Shown here in pieces: positions 25,486 to 33,574 of a stretch of DNA of 64,000 nucleotides. Below the pieces are notes generated by a model. It saw nothing but the letters and a program-made list of their open reading frames with translations. It was not told where the DNA came from and made no database searches. The stretch covers positions 1 through 64,000 of the forward strand of contig NZ_FMYM01000002.1 in assembly GCF_900096965.1 (NCBI RefSeq). Reading direction: 5' to 3'. Both the position numbers and the translations under genes were made by a program. Numbering within the stretch: position 1 is the stretch's first letter; each line of letters begins with the position of its first letter. The DNA comes from Shouchella lonarensis (GTDB lineage Bacteria; Bacillota; Bacilli; Bacillales; Bacillaceae_D).

Positions 25486-26652
25486 TTGTCGAAATATTAC
25501 ACCTTGGTGTCTGAAGCGGATGCCGTCCATATGATTATAGTGGAGACAGAAAAGCGGTTGAAGCAATTGGATTTACAGTGGGAAAATAAGGAATGGTCAG
25601 GCGCATTAATGCAACAACTGGCTGGCGAGGACTATTTCACATGGAGTTTTGAAAAAGTAGCATATGCTGTTAAAAAGAGAGCCAAATCAAGAACCGCGGA
25701 AATGATGAATGAGTATGTTTTATCTCTGAAACACTTACCCCATGTTAAGGACTCGTTTGAGTATGCCGTGCTATTTCAACAAACAGAAGTACTTCAATTA
25801 CTTCTGGAGAGACATCAAGACAATGAAGATTTGAAAGAATGGATTTCCGTGTATCGTTTATTGCTCCAATGTCTTAGAGGGCAATTAACACATAAAGAGG
25901 TCGTCACTGAGGCACGACATCTAGACGTTGGTGTAAAGGAACCAATGTTGAAACTACGTTTGAGGCTGTTAGCTGCCCACTCTTATGAACAGCTATGGCA
26001 GTTTGATGAAGCGCTTTTTTTGCTTGAAAACTCTATTAGTAGCTTTCATTGTCTTGAGCCGTGCTATATGAAAAGTGTATTAGCTAGCCGTGCTTTGTTG
26101 TCAATAGGTAACAGCTTTTTATATGGGGAAGGAGATATAGAAAGGGCTGCGGTCAATTATCTTGGAATAGTCGAAAATGAATCGACCCCAGATACAATGA
26201 AAGCTGATGTTAATCATGGATTAGGTTTAGTCATGATGTGTAAAAAGGATTCTGTTATGTGTGCGCATTATTTTCAAGAAGCGATCTTTTATGCAAAAGA
26301 GACAGGTAAACATGCTTACCGAGAGTGTTTGGAGCATGAATATTATCCATTTGCTCGGAATATACTCGGAGAACAATTTGATTTATCTGGTGTCGTACAT
26401 GAGGAGCAGATACACCAGCATATTGTTCGGGGTGAATACGAGAAAGCAATTCGCATGATTGAGGAATTGGAGCAAGCTAGAAAGAGTAGCATACCTTTGG
26501 TGTGGTATAAAGGTATGGCTACAGGTAAAAAGGAGTTTTTGTGGTCTGCCTTGGAACAATTTGAAGCTGGCAATGGTGTATTTTTAGCTTCGCTTATCCG
26601 AAGAGAACTTGAAAATCCTTGTACTGATTTAGGGTCGGGAGGGGGAAAATAA
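25486..26652 (+). CDS. Receptor B: AimR-like TPR receptor lacking the DNA-binding domain
   Basis: A 388-residue paralogue of receptor A, starting at TTG 25486 with AAGGGGGG upstream. The blocks line up throughout: DSFEYAVLFQQTEVLQLLLE with EDALEYAVQFQQIDVLERLL, YYPFARNILGEQFDLSG with YIPFARNVRKEKFDISE, and EEQIHQHIVRGEYEKAI with EEKIHQYLVRGELKNAL. It ends ...LASLIRRELENPCTDLGSGGGK, exactly where the linker to the LuxR HTH begins in receptor A, so it has no visible DNA-binding domain. Its stop codon touches the ATG of the secreted-peptide gene. It could bind the pheromone, or pair with receptor A as a dominant-negative or ligand-sensing partner. That is inference; truncation during insertion of the peptide gene is the alternative. 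Confidence 0.65.
   Translation: MSKYYTLVSEADAVHMIIVETEKRLKQLDLQWENKEWSGALMQQLAGEDYFTWSFEKVAYAVKKRAKSRTAEMMNEYVLSLKHLPHVKDSFEYAVLFQQTEVLQLLLERHQDNEDLKEWISVYRLLLQCLRGQLTHKEVVTEARHLDVGVKEPMLKLRLRLLAAHSYEQLWQFDEALFLLENSISSFHCLEPCYMKSVLASRALLSIGNSFLYGEGDIERAAVNYLGIVENESTPDTMKADVNHGLGLVMMCKKDSVMCAHYFQEAIFYAKETGKHAYRECLEHEYYPFARNILGEQFDLSGVVHEEQIHQHIVRGEYEKAIRMIEELEQARKSSIPLVWYKGMATGKKEFLWSALEQFEAGNGVFLASLIRRELENPCTDLGSGGGK
26621..26647. repeat. Direct repeat, left copy, bounding the peptide gene
   Basis: GTACTGATTTAGGGTCGG followed by GGGGGAAAAT. The same words recur at 26787-26820 (GTACTGATTTAGGTTCGG, then GGGGAAAATA), 166 bases on. The peptide gene lies between them. Confidence 0.75.
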
Positions 26653-26793
26653 ATGAGGGTACTGAAGCGTTCTTTCTATGTTTGCATTGCCTTAGTCATT
26701 GTTAGTGTCTTTTCCATGGATCAGGTGAGTGAAACAGCAGGCCCGGGAGTGCCAGGTTCCTTTTCACATAGCGAGTCTGCACAAAAGTACTGA
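26653..26793 (+). CDS. Secreted pheromone-like propeptide (AimP/Phr-like)
   Basis: A 46-residue peptide: basic start MRVLKR, one hydrophobic secretion segment SFYVCIALVIVSVFSM, then a polar tail DQVSETAGPGVPG and SFSHSESAQKY. Size and build are those of AimP and Phr precursors (about 40-45 residues), which are exported and cut to a 5-7 residue signal near the C-terminus. GGAGGGGG lies 7 bases before the ATG, which directly follows the receptor B stop, so translation is probably coupled. Receptor followed at once by its peptide gene is the usual layout of aimR-aimP. The mature signal cannot be fixed; AGPGVPG or the C-terminal residues are candidates. Confidence 0.6.
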   Translation: MRVLKRSFYVCIALVIVSVFSMDQVSETAGPGVPGSFSHSESAQKY

Positions 26794-26820
26794 TTTAGGT
26801 TCGGTTTCAGAAGGGGAAAA
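26787..26820. repeat. Direct repeat, right copy, bounding the peptide gene
   Basis: GTACTGATTTAGGTTCGG overlaps the last codons of the peptide gene. Read in the receptor frame it would give TDLGSVSEGENSWV-stop, a possible older C-terminus of receptor B. Confidence 0.7.
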
Positions 26821-26860
26821 TAGTTGGGTGTAGTGCTGGGTTATTTATCCCTTTTAGGGG

Positions 26861-26888
26861 GCTTGCTGCGAGGGTGGCAAGCTTTTTT
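26861..26888 (+). terminator. Terminator of the receptor B-peptide unit
   Basis: GCTTGC (26861-26866) pairs with GCAAGC (26877-26882), followed by TTTTTT. The rest of the gap to 27082 holds nothing I can name. Confidence 0.8.
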
Positions 26889-27082
26889 GCCATTGTCTAA
26901 GTCAATTGTAAAAATATTTTTAATGAATCTAGAAAACGAGGAAGGGTTTTATTTTCCTTTTTATGTAATAAGTCGCCGTCGCACTCCTTGTGAGTATTAA
27001 GAGTATTCATATAAACAAAAGAGCTTCGATATTGGCTTGAGGGAAATGAAGTGCTGAATATAGATGATCTAAAGAGGGGGAT

Positions 27083-27122
27083 AAAAAACGAGGAGCCGGA
27101 CGGGATGATCCACACGTCCGGC
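27083..27122 (-). terminator. Terminator of pepF
   Basis: On the minus strand GCCGGAC and GTCCGGC form a 7-bp GC-rich stem with a 14-base loop, followed by TCCTCG and TTTTTT. Confidence 0.8.
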
Positions 27123-27156
27123 CATTAGAGAGGCGTATAATCCTATCCAATTAGTG

Positions 27157-28935
27157 TTAAACACAATTTCTATCACCGACCATCCCTTCAGTCAGCGAAA
27201 TATACAAATCAATGGTGTCACGTAACGGCTGCAATGACTTCTCCCAAAAATCAGCCCCACATAAATCTGCTTGTAAATACGTTTGTGCTAGCTGTTCAAT
27301 CGTCATCTTGCCTGAGTCTTTTAAAAATGCATCGTACGTTGCAGCGAAGGAAGCGCCTGTCTGCTTAGAACGATTGTACAACTCGCCCGAAAGGAAATAA
27401 CCAATCGTGTAAGGAATGTTATAAAATGCCTTCCGCGTATCGTAAAGGTGTGGCAATGTGACCCATTCGTGCTGATAAACGTCAGTAATGATTCCTTCAT
27501 AGACAGGCATTTGCACTTCTGAGAGCAAGTGACATAGCTCTTTTGCTGATAGTATTCCTGTCTGACGCTCGTGATAAAGCTGTTGTTCAAACGCAAATAA
27601 TTGCGGGATCGTTGTGACATATAAAAAATCGGCTTGAATTTTTGTTTCCAGTAAAGCAAGTGTGTCTTGCGTGTTGTTTGTTTGCGCGAGTACAGCATCA
27701 AGCACGAGGTTTTCCATGAAAGTTGAAGCGACTTCAGCTGCGCTTGTTCCTTTCTGTTGTGCAAAAATCGGCTCATCGTGTAGTAAGTGGTTGTGGTAAG
27801 CATGGCCAAACTCATGTGCCAGTGTCACAACATCGGTATACGTTCCGCGAAAAGGGAGAAAGATGCGACTCTCTTTCGAACGTGGGAGCGAAGCGCAAAA
27901 GCCCCAACCACCTTCATCCGTGCCTGTTTCAATCCATCCAGCTGAGAAAGCGTGTGTGGCAAGTTTTCCGGCCCGTTCATTGAACCGGTGGCATTGTGTG
28001 ATGATCAGTTCAGCTGCCTGCTCATAAGAAAGACGTGTGTCGCTAGAAAAGTTGGCGATAGATAAGTCGTACCATGCTGGCTCATTTACGCGCGTGAGTG
28101 CTATTTTCCTTTTAAAAAATGTTCGTGCCAATGTTTGGTGTTGATCAATGACCCCGCACATGACTTGTAATGCTTGTTCACTGATGCGATTTTGTTGGCA
28201 TGTTTCTTGTAGTAAACGCCAGCCTCGTTGTTTATAAAGGTTGAGCCGAAAGCCAGCGATGCTGTTAAGTTGATAGGCGAAGGTGTCTGCGTGGGCATCT
28301 AATGTTTGCTCAAGTGCTTGTGCAAGTGCTTTTCGTTCTTCCCGTTCACCGATATGTGAAACGTCGTGTAACGTTGTATCAATAGAGCGTACTTTGCCTT
28401 CGTGGGAAATTTGACATGCTGCTCGAACGATATCGTAGTAATCTTCCCACCGGTGAAATCCATCTGTCGATAACGCCTGGATCAAATGTTCTTGTTCAGG
28501 GGCGAGCAGCGCGTTTGCAACAGTTCGTTGTTCGTCCAAGTAAAAGCGGATAGGCGCAAGAGCTGGTTTATCTAGAAATCGCAGCCATTCTTTTTCTGGA
28601 AGGTGTTTTAATGCTTGGGCAAATGTTGCCTGCAGTGACGAACGTTGTTGCATCACACGTGCGTGTTGTGATAAGAGTTGGGCCATCATATCGCTATCTT
28701 CATCTTCAAGCACCTCGCTTAGGCAGGCGAGACTATCTTCTATTTCATCTGTGTCACCGATCACTTCTTGAAGGTCATTTAGGATGTTTTGCACGATGGG
28801 TTGCCAGTTCGTTGTCGGTAATTGTTGTAGTTGTTCGTGTATGTTTGAGATCGCTTGCGCAATTTCGATCATCCATGAGTGTAAATCAGTTTGCGAATGA
28901 ATTGTCTGTAAGTTCCAATGCTTTTTCACTGTCAT
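27157..28935 (-). CDS. Oligoendopeptidase F-type M3 metallopeptidase
   Basis: A 592-residue M3 family zinc peptidase. The active-site motif HExxH is in TLAHEFGHAYHNHLL, followed about 25 residues on by the third ligand Glu in AAEVASTFMENLVLD. The N-terminal helical domain and the C-terminal YFLSGELYNRSKQTG region are intact. Such enzymes hydrolyse short peptides in the cytoplasm. The start at 28935 has GAGGAGG upstream; the frame opens 13 codons earlier. It has its own terminator and no operon partner. Its place next to the signalling cassette is probably chance. Confidence 0.87.
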   Translation of the reverse strand: MTVKKHWNLQTIHSQTDLHSWMIEIAQAISNIHEQLQQLPTTNWQPIVQNILNDLQEVIGDTDEIEDSLACLSEVLEDEDSDMMAQLLSQHARVMQQRSSLQATFAQALKHLPEKEWLRFLDKPALAPIRFYLDEQRTVANALLAPEQEHLIQALSTDGFHRWEDYYDIVRAACQISHEGKVRSIDTTLHDVSHIGEREERKALAQALEQTLDAHADTFAYQLNSIAGFRLNLYKQRGWRLLQETCQQNRISEQALQVMCGVIDQHQTLARTFFKRKIALTRVNEPAWYDLSIANFSSDTRLSYEQAAELIITQCHRFNERAGKLATHAFSAGWIETGTDEGGWGFCASLPRSKESRIFLPFRGTYTDVVTLAHEFGHAYHNHLLHDEPIFAQQKGTSAAEVASTFMENLVLDAVLAQTNNTQDTLALLETKIQADFLYVTTIPQLFAFEQQLYHERQTGILSAKELCHLLSEVQMPVYEGIITDVYQHEWVTLPHLYDTRKAFYNIPYTIGYFLSGELYNRSKQTGASFAATYDAFLKDSGKMTIEQLAQTYLQADLCGADFWEKSLQPLRDTIDLYISLTEGMVGDRNCV

Positions 28936-29057
28936 ATCCTCCTCGTTGCGTGTGAATGCCAAGAAAAGCCGCACTTCGTAAAAAAGGCGACTTTGTGGAA
29001 TAGCGTCTATGCGTTTATGTGTTTATGTGTCATTCAGTTATTGTCGAACGAAATATT

Positions 29058-29086
29058 TTGAAGTTTCGCTTATGGTACGTTATCAT
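29058..29086 (+). promoter_or_regulatory. Promoter of toxin locus 2
   Basis: TTGAAG, 17 bases, TATCAT, giving a start near 29093 and a toxin mRNA of about 270 bases. Confidence 0.6.
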
Positions 29087-29128
29087 AAATAGTGTAGTAG
29101 TCTAGGATCTTTAAGGGTGGACAACATA

Positions 29129-29145
29129 CCTCTTATTAGAAGGGG
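29129..29145 (+). promoter_or_regulatory. Hairpin that hides the toxin ribosome site (locus 2)
   Basis: CCTCTT pairs with AAGGGG across a five-base loop; the right arm is part of the AGGGGGG Shine-Dalgarno sequence. It corresponds to the hairpin at 8842-8855 in locus 1. Confidence 0.65.
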
Positions 29146-29155
29146 GGTGTTGCGT

Positions 29156-29260
29156 GTGAGCGTCTTCCAAGCGCTAATGCTAACGATTGCGTCGGGCAGT
29201 CTATTAGTAGCGGCTGTTGGTTTAGTCGTGTCAATGATTACTTTGTCACAAAAGAAGTAA
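29156..29260 (+). CDS. Holin-like type I toxin peptide (Hol_Tox family), copy 2
   Basis: A 34-residue peptide starting at GTG 29156 (MSVFQALMLTIASGSLLVAA then VGLVVSMITLSQKK). The opening SVFQALMLxIxxGxLLV is the common form of the putative holin-like toxin family: one membrane span and a short basic end. GGGGGG lies about 9 bases upstream. Promoter, ribosome-site hairpin, antisense promoter and both hairpins are placed as in copy 1, yet the peptides share only part of their residues, so the two pairs are probably independent systems with separate antitoxins. Confidence 0.85.
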   Translation: MSVFQALMLTIASGSLLVAAVGLVVSMITLSQKK

Positions 29261-29382
29261 TCCGCCCTTAAGCTGCAGAGCCTGGCGGATTACTCTCCAC
29301 TTTGTTGTCCCCTTAAAGGGAGTCCTGCTGCTTATCACCGTGGTGTTGTCGCACCGCGGTGTTTTCATTGTATGCATTACTA
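29245..29382 (-). ncRNA. Antisense RNA antitoxin of locus 2
   Basis: Inferred minus-strand RNA of about 140 bases from the promoter 29389-29418. It ends at the hairpin AATCCGCC/GGCGGATT (plus positions 29259-29266 and 29284-29291), followed on the minus strand by ACTTCTTTT. It covers the 3' part of the toxin mRNA. Confidence 0.65.
29336..29366 (+). terminator. Terminator of toxin mRNA 2
   Basis: CACCGTGGTG and CACCGCGGTG form a 10-bp stem (one G-U pair) with loop TTGTCG, followed by TTTT. Confidence 0.7.
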
Positions 29383-29388
29383 GAAACA

Positions 29389-29418
29389 AGTATACATCTA
29401 TATGAAGCAAGATGTCAA
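29389..29418 (-). promoter_or_regulatory. Promoter of antisense antitoxin RNA 2
   Basis: On the minus strand: consensus TTGACA, 18 bases, TATACT. Confidence 0.8.
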
Positions 29419-29496
29419 ACATTATGACAAAAAAATGAGAGGATTGTGTAAAGAAAAGTCATAAGTATAAATATACCTATGATCTCACTAGTAATC

Positions 29497-29525
29497 CCAC
29501 CAAAAGCCGCCGCTAGAGCGGCTTT
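29497..29525 (-). terminator. Terminator of the DUF3817 gene
   Basis: AAAGCCGC (29503-29510) pairs with GCGGCTTT (29518-29525). On the minus strand the stem runs into TTTTGG. Confidence 0.7.
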
Positions 29526-29531
29526 GACCTT

Positions 29532-29816
29532 TTAGCAAGCTGGTGGTTCAGCGTGACTCAACCATTTTTTCTCTAGTATGAACGGTCCAAATGGAAGAAT
29601 AGAAGCAATGGTCGCTAATAGTGCCGTCTTAAATGTCCATGTTTTATTAAAGAAAAATGTTGCGACAAAGAGCATATATGCCACAAATAAAATCCCATGC
29701 GCCATGCCGACAATCGTCACCATATTAGGCATGTCCGCAAAATATTTTAACGGCATCGCGATAAATAGCAATAATAAAAATGAAATCCCCTCAATATAAC
29801 TAACCCATTTAAACAA
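29532..29816 (-). CDS. DUF3817 small membrane protein
   Basis: A 94-residue protein with three membrane segments, starting at TTG with AAAGGGGAGAG upstream. The pattern YIEGISFLLLLFIAMPLKYF, VGMAHGILFVAYML and ASILPFGPFILEKKWL is that of the DUF3817 family of integral membrane proteins, whose function is unknown. It has its own terminator. Confidence 0.8.
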   Translation of the reverse strand: MFKWVSYIEGISFLLLLFIAMPLKYFADMPNMVTIVGMAHGILFVAYMLFVATFFFNKTWTFKTALLATIASILPFGPFILEKKWLSHAEPPAC

Positions 29817-29971
29817 GGTGTCTCTCCCCTTTAATCCTTTAATTACTTATCAAGTATAGCAGGTGCAGCTAAAAAGAGGGGACAAGAAAATATGTGTCAG
29901 GAAATTGTCAAGATTGCCAGAAAATGTGCGCGCCATCGTCGTATGCTATAATGGGGACGAGGTGAAAGTAG

Positions 29972-31174
29972 ATGGCGCAAGGAGAAACGAGGATACAGCT
30001 TGACAAAGACGCAGTGCAACAAGTGCGCACCGGGTATCCATTGTTACATAAAGAATGGTTTGAGGGTGGTAGTGAGCCACCTGTAGAAGGGACGATATTG
30101 CATTTACTAGATCAAAAAGGGCAGTTTTTAGCAAAAGGTTATTATGGTTCACAAAATGTCGGCTGTGGCTGGGTGCTGACGTATGACGCTAAACAACCAT
30201 TTGATCGCACTTTTTTTGCGCAAAAGTTACAACAAGCGTTTGAAAAGCGAGCATCATTGTTTGCATCAGAAGAGACGACAGTCTTTCGTGTTTTCCACGG
30301 TGAAGGGGATGGCATTGGTGGATTGACAATAGACTATTATGACGGATTTTATGTTTTGACATGGTATAGCGAAGGCATTCATTCTTTTCGTACGTCGTTG
30401 CTTAAAGCGCTTGCCGATGTTACGGCATATAAAGGTGTATACGAGAAAAAGCGGTTTGCGCAAGCAGGGCAGTATGTGACAGATGATGACTTTGTTTGTG
30501 GCACGCGTGGTGCGTTCCCGTTGCTTGTGAAAGAGAATGGCATACAATTTGCGGTCTATTTAAATGACGGCCCGATGACGGGCATATTTTTAGACCAACG
30601 TGACGTGCGTAAACGGATCCGCGATCATTATGCGGCAGGAAAAACCGTGCTTAATTTGTTTTCTTACACCGGCGCTTTTTCGGTTGCGGCGGCATTGGGC
30701 GGGGCAATCGCGACGACAAGTGTCGATGTTGCTAACCGTAGTGTGCCGCGGACGGAGGAACAATTTCGTGTAAACGAATTGCCTTTAGAAGAGGCGCACA
30801 TGTATGTGATGGATGCTTTCCGCTATTGTGCGTATGCTCGGAAAAAAGGGATGTTGTACGACTTGATTGTGTTGGACCCACCGAGCTTTGCGCGCACGAA
30901 AAAGCGGACGTTTCGTGCCACGAAAGATTACTCAGCATTACTAAGTGAAGCGATGATGGTGACAAAAGTGGGTGGTGTCATTATTGCTTCAACGAACGCA
31001 AGCAACGTTTCACTCAAGGCGTTTAAACGATTTGTCACCGAGGCGCAAAAAATGAGCGGTGGCCGTTATGAAGTGTTAGAAACATTCGGCTTGCCAAAAG
31101 ACTTTCCTGTCTCTAAAGCATATCCACAAGGACGGTATTTAAAAGTATTGATCATGAAGAAATTGAGTGCGTAA
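29972..31174 (+). CDS. RlmI-like class I rRNA methyltransferase
   Basis: A 400-residue protein with an N-terminal PUA domain (LDKDAVQQVRTGYPLLHKEW; about residues 8-80), a linker domain and a C-terminal SAM-binding Rossmann domain. SAM motif I is LNLFSYTGAFSVAAALGG, the acidic end of beta 2 is TSVDVANRSVP, and motif IV is LIVLDPPSFAR. This is the COG1092/RlmI (YwbD-like) family that methylates C5 of a cytosine in large-subunit rRNA. GAGGTG precedes the ATG. The topoisomerase gene follows 12 bases later. Confidence 0.88.
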   Translation: MAQGETRIQLDKDAVQQVRTGYPLLHKEWFEGGSEPPVEGTILHLLDQKGQFLAKGYYGSQNVGCGWVLTYDAKQPFDRTFFAQKLQQAFEKRASLFASEETTVFRVFHGEGDGIGGLTIDYYDGFYVLTWYSEGIHSFRTSLLKALADVTAYKGVYEKKRFAQAGQYVTDDDFVCGTRGAFPLLVKENGIQFAVYLNDGPMTGIFLDQRDVRKRIRDHYAAGKTVLNLFSYTGAFSVAAALGGAIATTSVDVANRSVPRTEEQFRVNELPLEEAHMYVMDAFRYCAYARKKGMLYDLIVLDPPSFARTKKRTFRATKDYSALLSEAMMVTKVGGVIIASTNASNVSLKAFKRFVTEAQKMSGGRYEVLETFGLPKDFPVSKAYPQGRYLKVLIMKKLSA

Positions 31175-31186
31175 GGAGTTTTTGAA

Positions 31187-33367
31187 ATGACGAAGAAAAA
31201 AGCGGTTCTTGCTGAGAAACCATCGGTGGCACGAGACTTGGCGCGTGTGCTCGGTTGTACGCAAAAAGGACCCGGTTGTTTAGAGGGAAAAGAGTATGTC
31301 GTGACGTGGGGACTAGGGCATCTCGTGACCCACGCGGACCCGGAACATTATGGAGAACAGTATGCCACGTGGCAACTCGATCAATTACCGATGCTACCAA
31401 AGCAGTTAGATCTTGTTGTGATTAAGCAAACATCGAAACAATTTCAAGCAGTAAAGAAGGTTTTACATCGCTCCGATGTGTCAGAAGTCATTATTGCGAC
31501 CGATGCAGGACGAGAAGGTGAGTTGGTTGCCCGCTGGATTTTAGCAAAAGCCCGGGTCAATAAACCAACGAAGCGGTTGTGGATCTCGTCGGTGACAGAT
31601 AAGGCCATTCGGGCAGGGTTTGACAAGCTTCGCGATGGGAAGCAGTACGAGAACTTATACCGGGCGGCGGAAGCGCGTGCGGAAGCTGATTGGTATGTTG
31701 GGATTAACGGGACGCGCGCACTCACGACAAAACACAATGCGCAGCTTTCGTGTGGACGTGTGCAAACGCCGACGCTTGCAATGGTTGCAGCTCGGGAAGA
31801 GGAAATTCGTGCCTTTGTGCCAAAATCATTTGCACGTGTGCGTGTGCATGCATCGTGCGGCACGCCGTTCACCTATTATGATCAGTCGTCTGGTGATGAG
31901 CGCATGTTTGATAAGGCGCAAGTGCAAGCAGTAAAGAAGAAGTTGCAGTCAGAAACGCTCACCGTGCAGCGCGTGCAGGCCAAAAAGAAGCAGTCAGCGC
32001 CACCGCCGCTCTATGATTTGACGACGTTACAATGTGATGCAAATGAGCGGTTCGGTTTTTCAGCAAAAGAGACGCTGCAAACGTTGCAGCGGTTATATGA
32101 ACAACATAAAGCGGTTACGTATCCGCGTACTGATTCACGCTATTTAACAAACGACATGCTTGATACGTTACCGGAAAGATTGCAAGCAATTGATGTCCAA
32201 CCGTTCCGAAAAACGGTGTCGCAGGCGAAGAAGAGTGGACTGGTCGAGGCGAAAAAACAAATGATTAATGACGCCAAAGTATCGGATCATCATGCACTCA
32301 TTCCGACTGAACAATCAGTGTCGATTCGTGCATTGAGTGAGAAAGAATATAAAATTTATGACATGATTGTCCGGCGTTTCCTCTTGAATTTCTTCCCGCC
32401 AAGTGTAAGTGAGCAAACATCCGTTGAGGCAGTGGCGGCCGGATTGCCTTTACGTATGAAAGGAGAGCGCCTCGTTGCCCCTGGTTGGCGAGCGCATATA
32501 GAATCAACTGCTCAAGCGTCAAGCGACTTACCGAAATTGACAGAGGGAGAGACAAAAGTCATTGCCCGCGTAGAACAAACAGAAGGTGAAACAAGTCCTC
32601 CTCCTCATTTTCATGAAGGAACGTTGCTTGCAGCAATGGAAAATCCGGCGAAATACCTAGGGAGCGATGATGCGAATTTGAAAAAAACACTTGTCGCTGC
32701 CGGGGGCATTGGGACGGTTGCCACACGTGCCGACATCATCGAGAAGCTGTTTGCCAGTTTCCTATTGGAGAAAAAAGGTCGAGCACTCTCCATTACATCA
32801 AAAGGGAAACAATTGCTTGAACTGGTTCCGTCTGAGTTAAAATCCCCTGCATTGACGGCAGAGTGGGAGCGGCGGCTTGAGTCCATTGTGCAAGGAAAAG
32901 AGCAAAAGGAGACATTCATTGCCGACATGAAAAACTATGCGGCACAAGTCGTGACGCAAGTGAAAGCTGACACAAAAACGTTCCGTCATGACAATAAAAC
33001 AGGCGAAAAATGTCCAGAATGTGGAAAGTTTTTGTTAGAAGTGAATGGCAAGAAAGGGAAGATGCGTGTTTGCCAAGATCGGACGTGTGGATTTAAGAAA
33101 AACATTGCCCGAGTGACGAATGCGCGCTGTCCGAAATGTAAAAAGAAACTTGAGTTGCGTGGTCAAGGCGACGGCCAAGTATTTGCCTGTGTGTGTGGTC
33201 ACCGTGAGAAAAAAGCGCAGTTTGAGGAGCGCCGTAAAGAGCGAGGGAAAAATGTGTCGAAGCGTGACGTGCATAAGTATATGCAAAAGCAAAACAAAGA
33301 AGATTCGTTTGCGAACTCAGCGCTTGCGGAGCAGTTGGCGAAGTTGCAATTAAAGCAGGATGAATAA
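31187..33367 (+). CDS. topB: DNA topoisomerase III
   Basis: A 726-residue type IA topoisomerase. The Toprim domain starts VLAEKPSVARDLARVLG and carries the acidic TDAGREGELVARWI. The catalytic Tyr is in VTYPRTDSRYL (about residue 310). The DNA-gate region LSCGRVQTPTLAMVAAREEE is intact. The C-terminus holds two zinc-ribbon-like Cys clusters (KCPECGKF..CQDRTCGFKK and RCPKCKKK..CVCG) and a basic tail. It relaxes and decatenates single-stranded regions. AAGGAG lies upstream; it is probably co-transcribed with the methyltransferase gene. Confidence 0.92.
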   Translation: MTKKKAVLAEKPSVARDLARVLGCTQKGPGCLEGKEYVVTWGLGHLVTHADPEHYGEQYATWQLDQLPMLPKQLDLVVIKQTSKQFQAVKKVLHRSDVSEVIIATDAGREGELVARWILAKARVNKPTKRLWISSVTDKAIRAGFDKLRDGKQYENLYRAAEARAEADWYVGINGTRALTTKHNAQLSCGRVQTPTLAMVAAREEEIRAFVPKSFARVRVHASCGTPFTYYDQSSGDERMFDKAQVQAVKKKLQSETLTVQRVQAKKKQSAPPPLYDLTTLQCDANERFGFSAKETLQTLQRLYEQHKAVTYPRTDSRYLTNDMLDTLPERLQAIDVQPFRKTVSQAKKSGLVEAKKQMINDAKVSDHHALIPTEQSVSIRALSEKEYKIYDMIVRRFLLNFFPPSVSEQTSVEAVAAGLPLRMKGERLVAPGWRAHIESTAQASSDLPKLTEGETKVIARVEQTEGETSPPPHFHEGTLLAAMENPAKYLGSDDANLKKTLVAAGGIGTVATRADIIEKLFASFLLEKKGRALSITSKGKQLLELVPSELKSPALTAEWERRLESIVQGKEQKETFIADMKNYAAQVVTQVKADTKTFRHDNKTGEKCPECGKFLLEVNGKKGKMRVCQDRTCGFKKNIARVTNARCPKCKKKLELRGQGDGQVFACVCGHREKKAQFEERRKERGKNVSKRDVHKYMQKQNKEDSFANSALAEQLAKLQLKQDE

Positions 33368-33374
33368 ATGCTAA

Positions 33375-33427
33375 GATGCGCGTGTGATGCCATGGGTTAA
33401 TGTGGAATCACACGCGTATTTTTTGCG
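33375..33427 (+). terminator. Terminator of topB
   Basis: ATGCGCGTGTGATGCC pairs with GGAATCACACGCGTAT (14 of 16), followed by TTTTTT. Confidence 0.85.
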
Positions 33428-33454
33428 CAATATGCAATCATTGTGGCGCGTATT

Positions 33455-33466
33455 GAATGATCATTC
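33455..33466. promoter_or_regulatory. Perfect 12-bp palindrome before the lanthipeptide gene
   Basis: GAATGATCATTC lies about 14 bases before a TATATT -10-like box (33480-33485), where an operator would sit. No regulator gene is in the lan cluster. Role inferred. Confidence 0.4.
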
Positions 33467-33574
33467 GACACGATTCGTTTATATTAGTCGTTTACATAAA
33501 GAAAAAAACCGCGTAACATGTAAATTGGAGAGGGAGAAGCGAAAATATTCCGATAGAAATGCGGGGAATTGATC

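Noticed and set aside
16910-26793. Arbitrium-like genes as a sign of a prophage
   Set aside because: No integrase, repressor, terminase, capsid, tail or lysis gene lies within reach; neighbours are a metal importer, a bacteriocin operon and a peptidase.
26897-27115. Minus-strand 72-codon frame between the peptide unit and pepF
   Set aside because: Low-complexity Ser/Phe composition, no ribosome site, and it runs through the pepF terminator.
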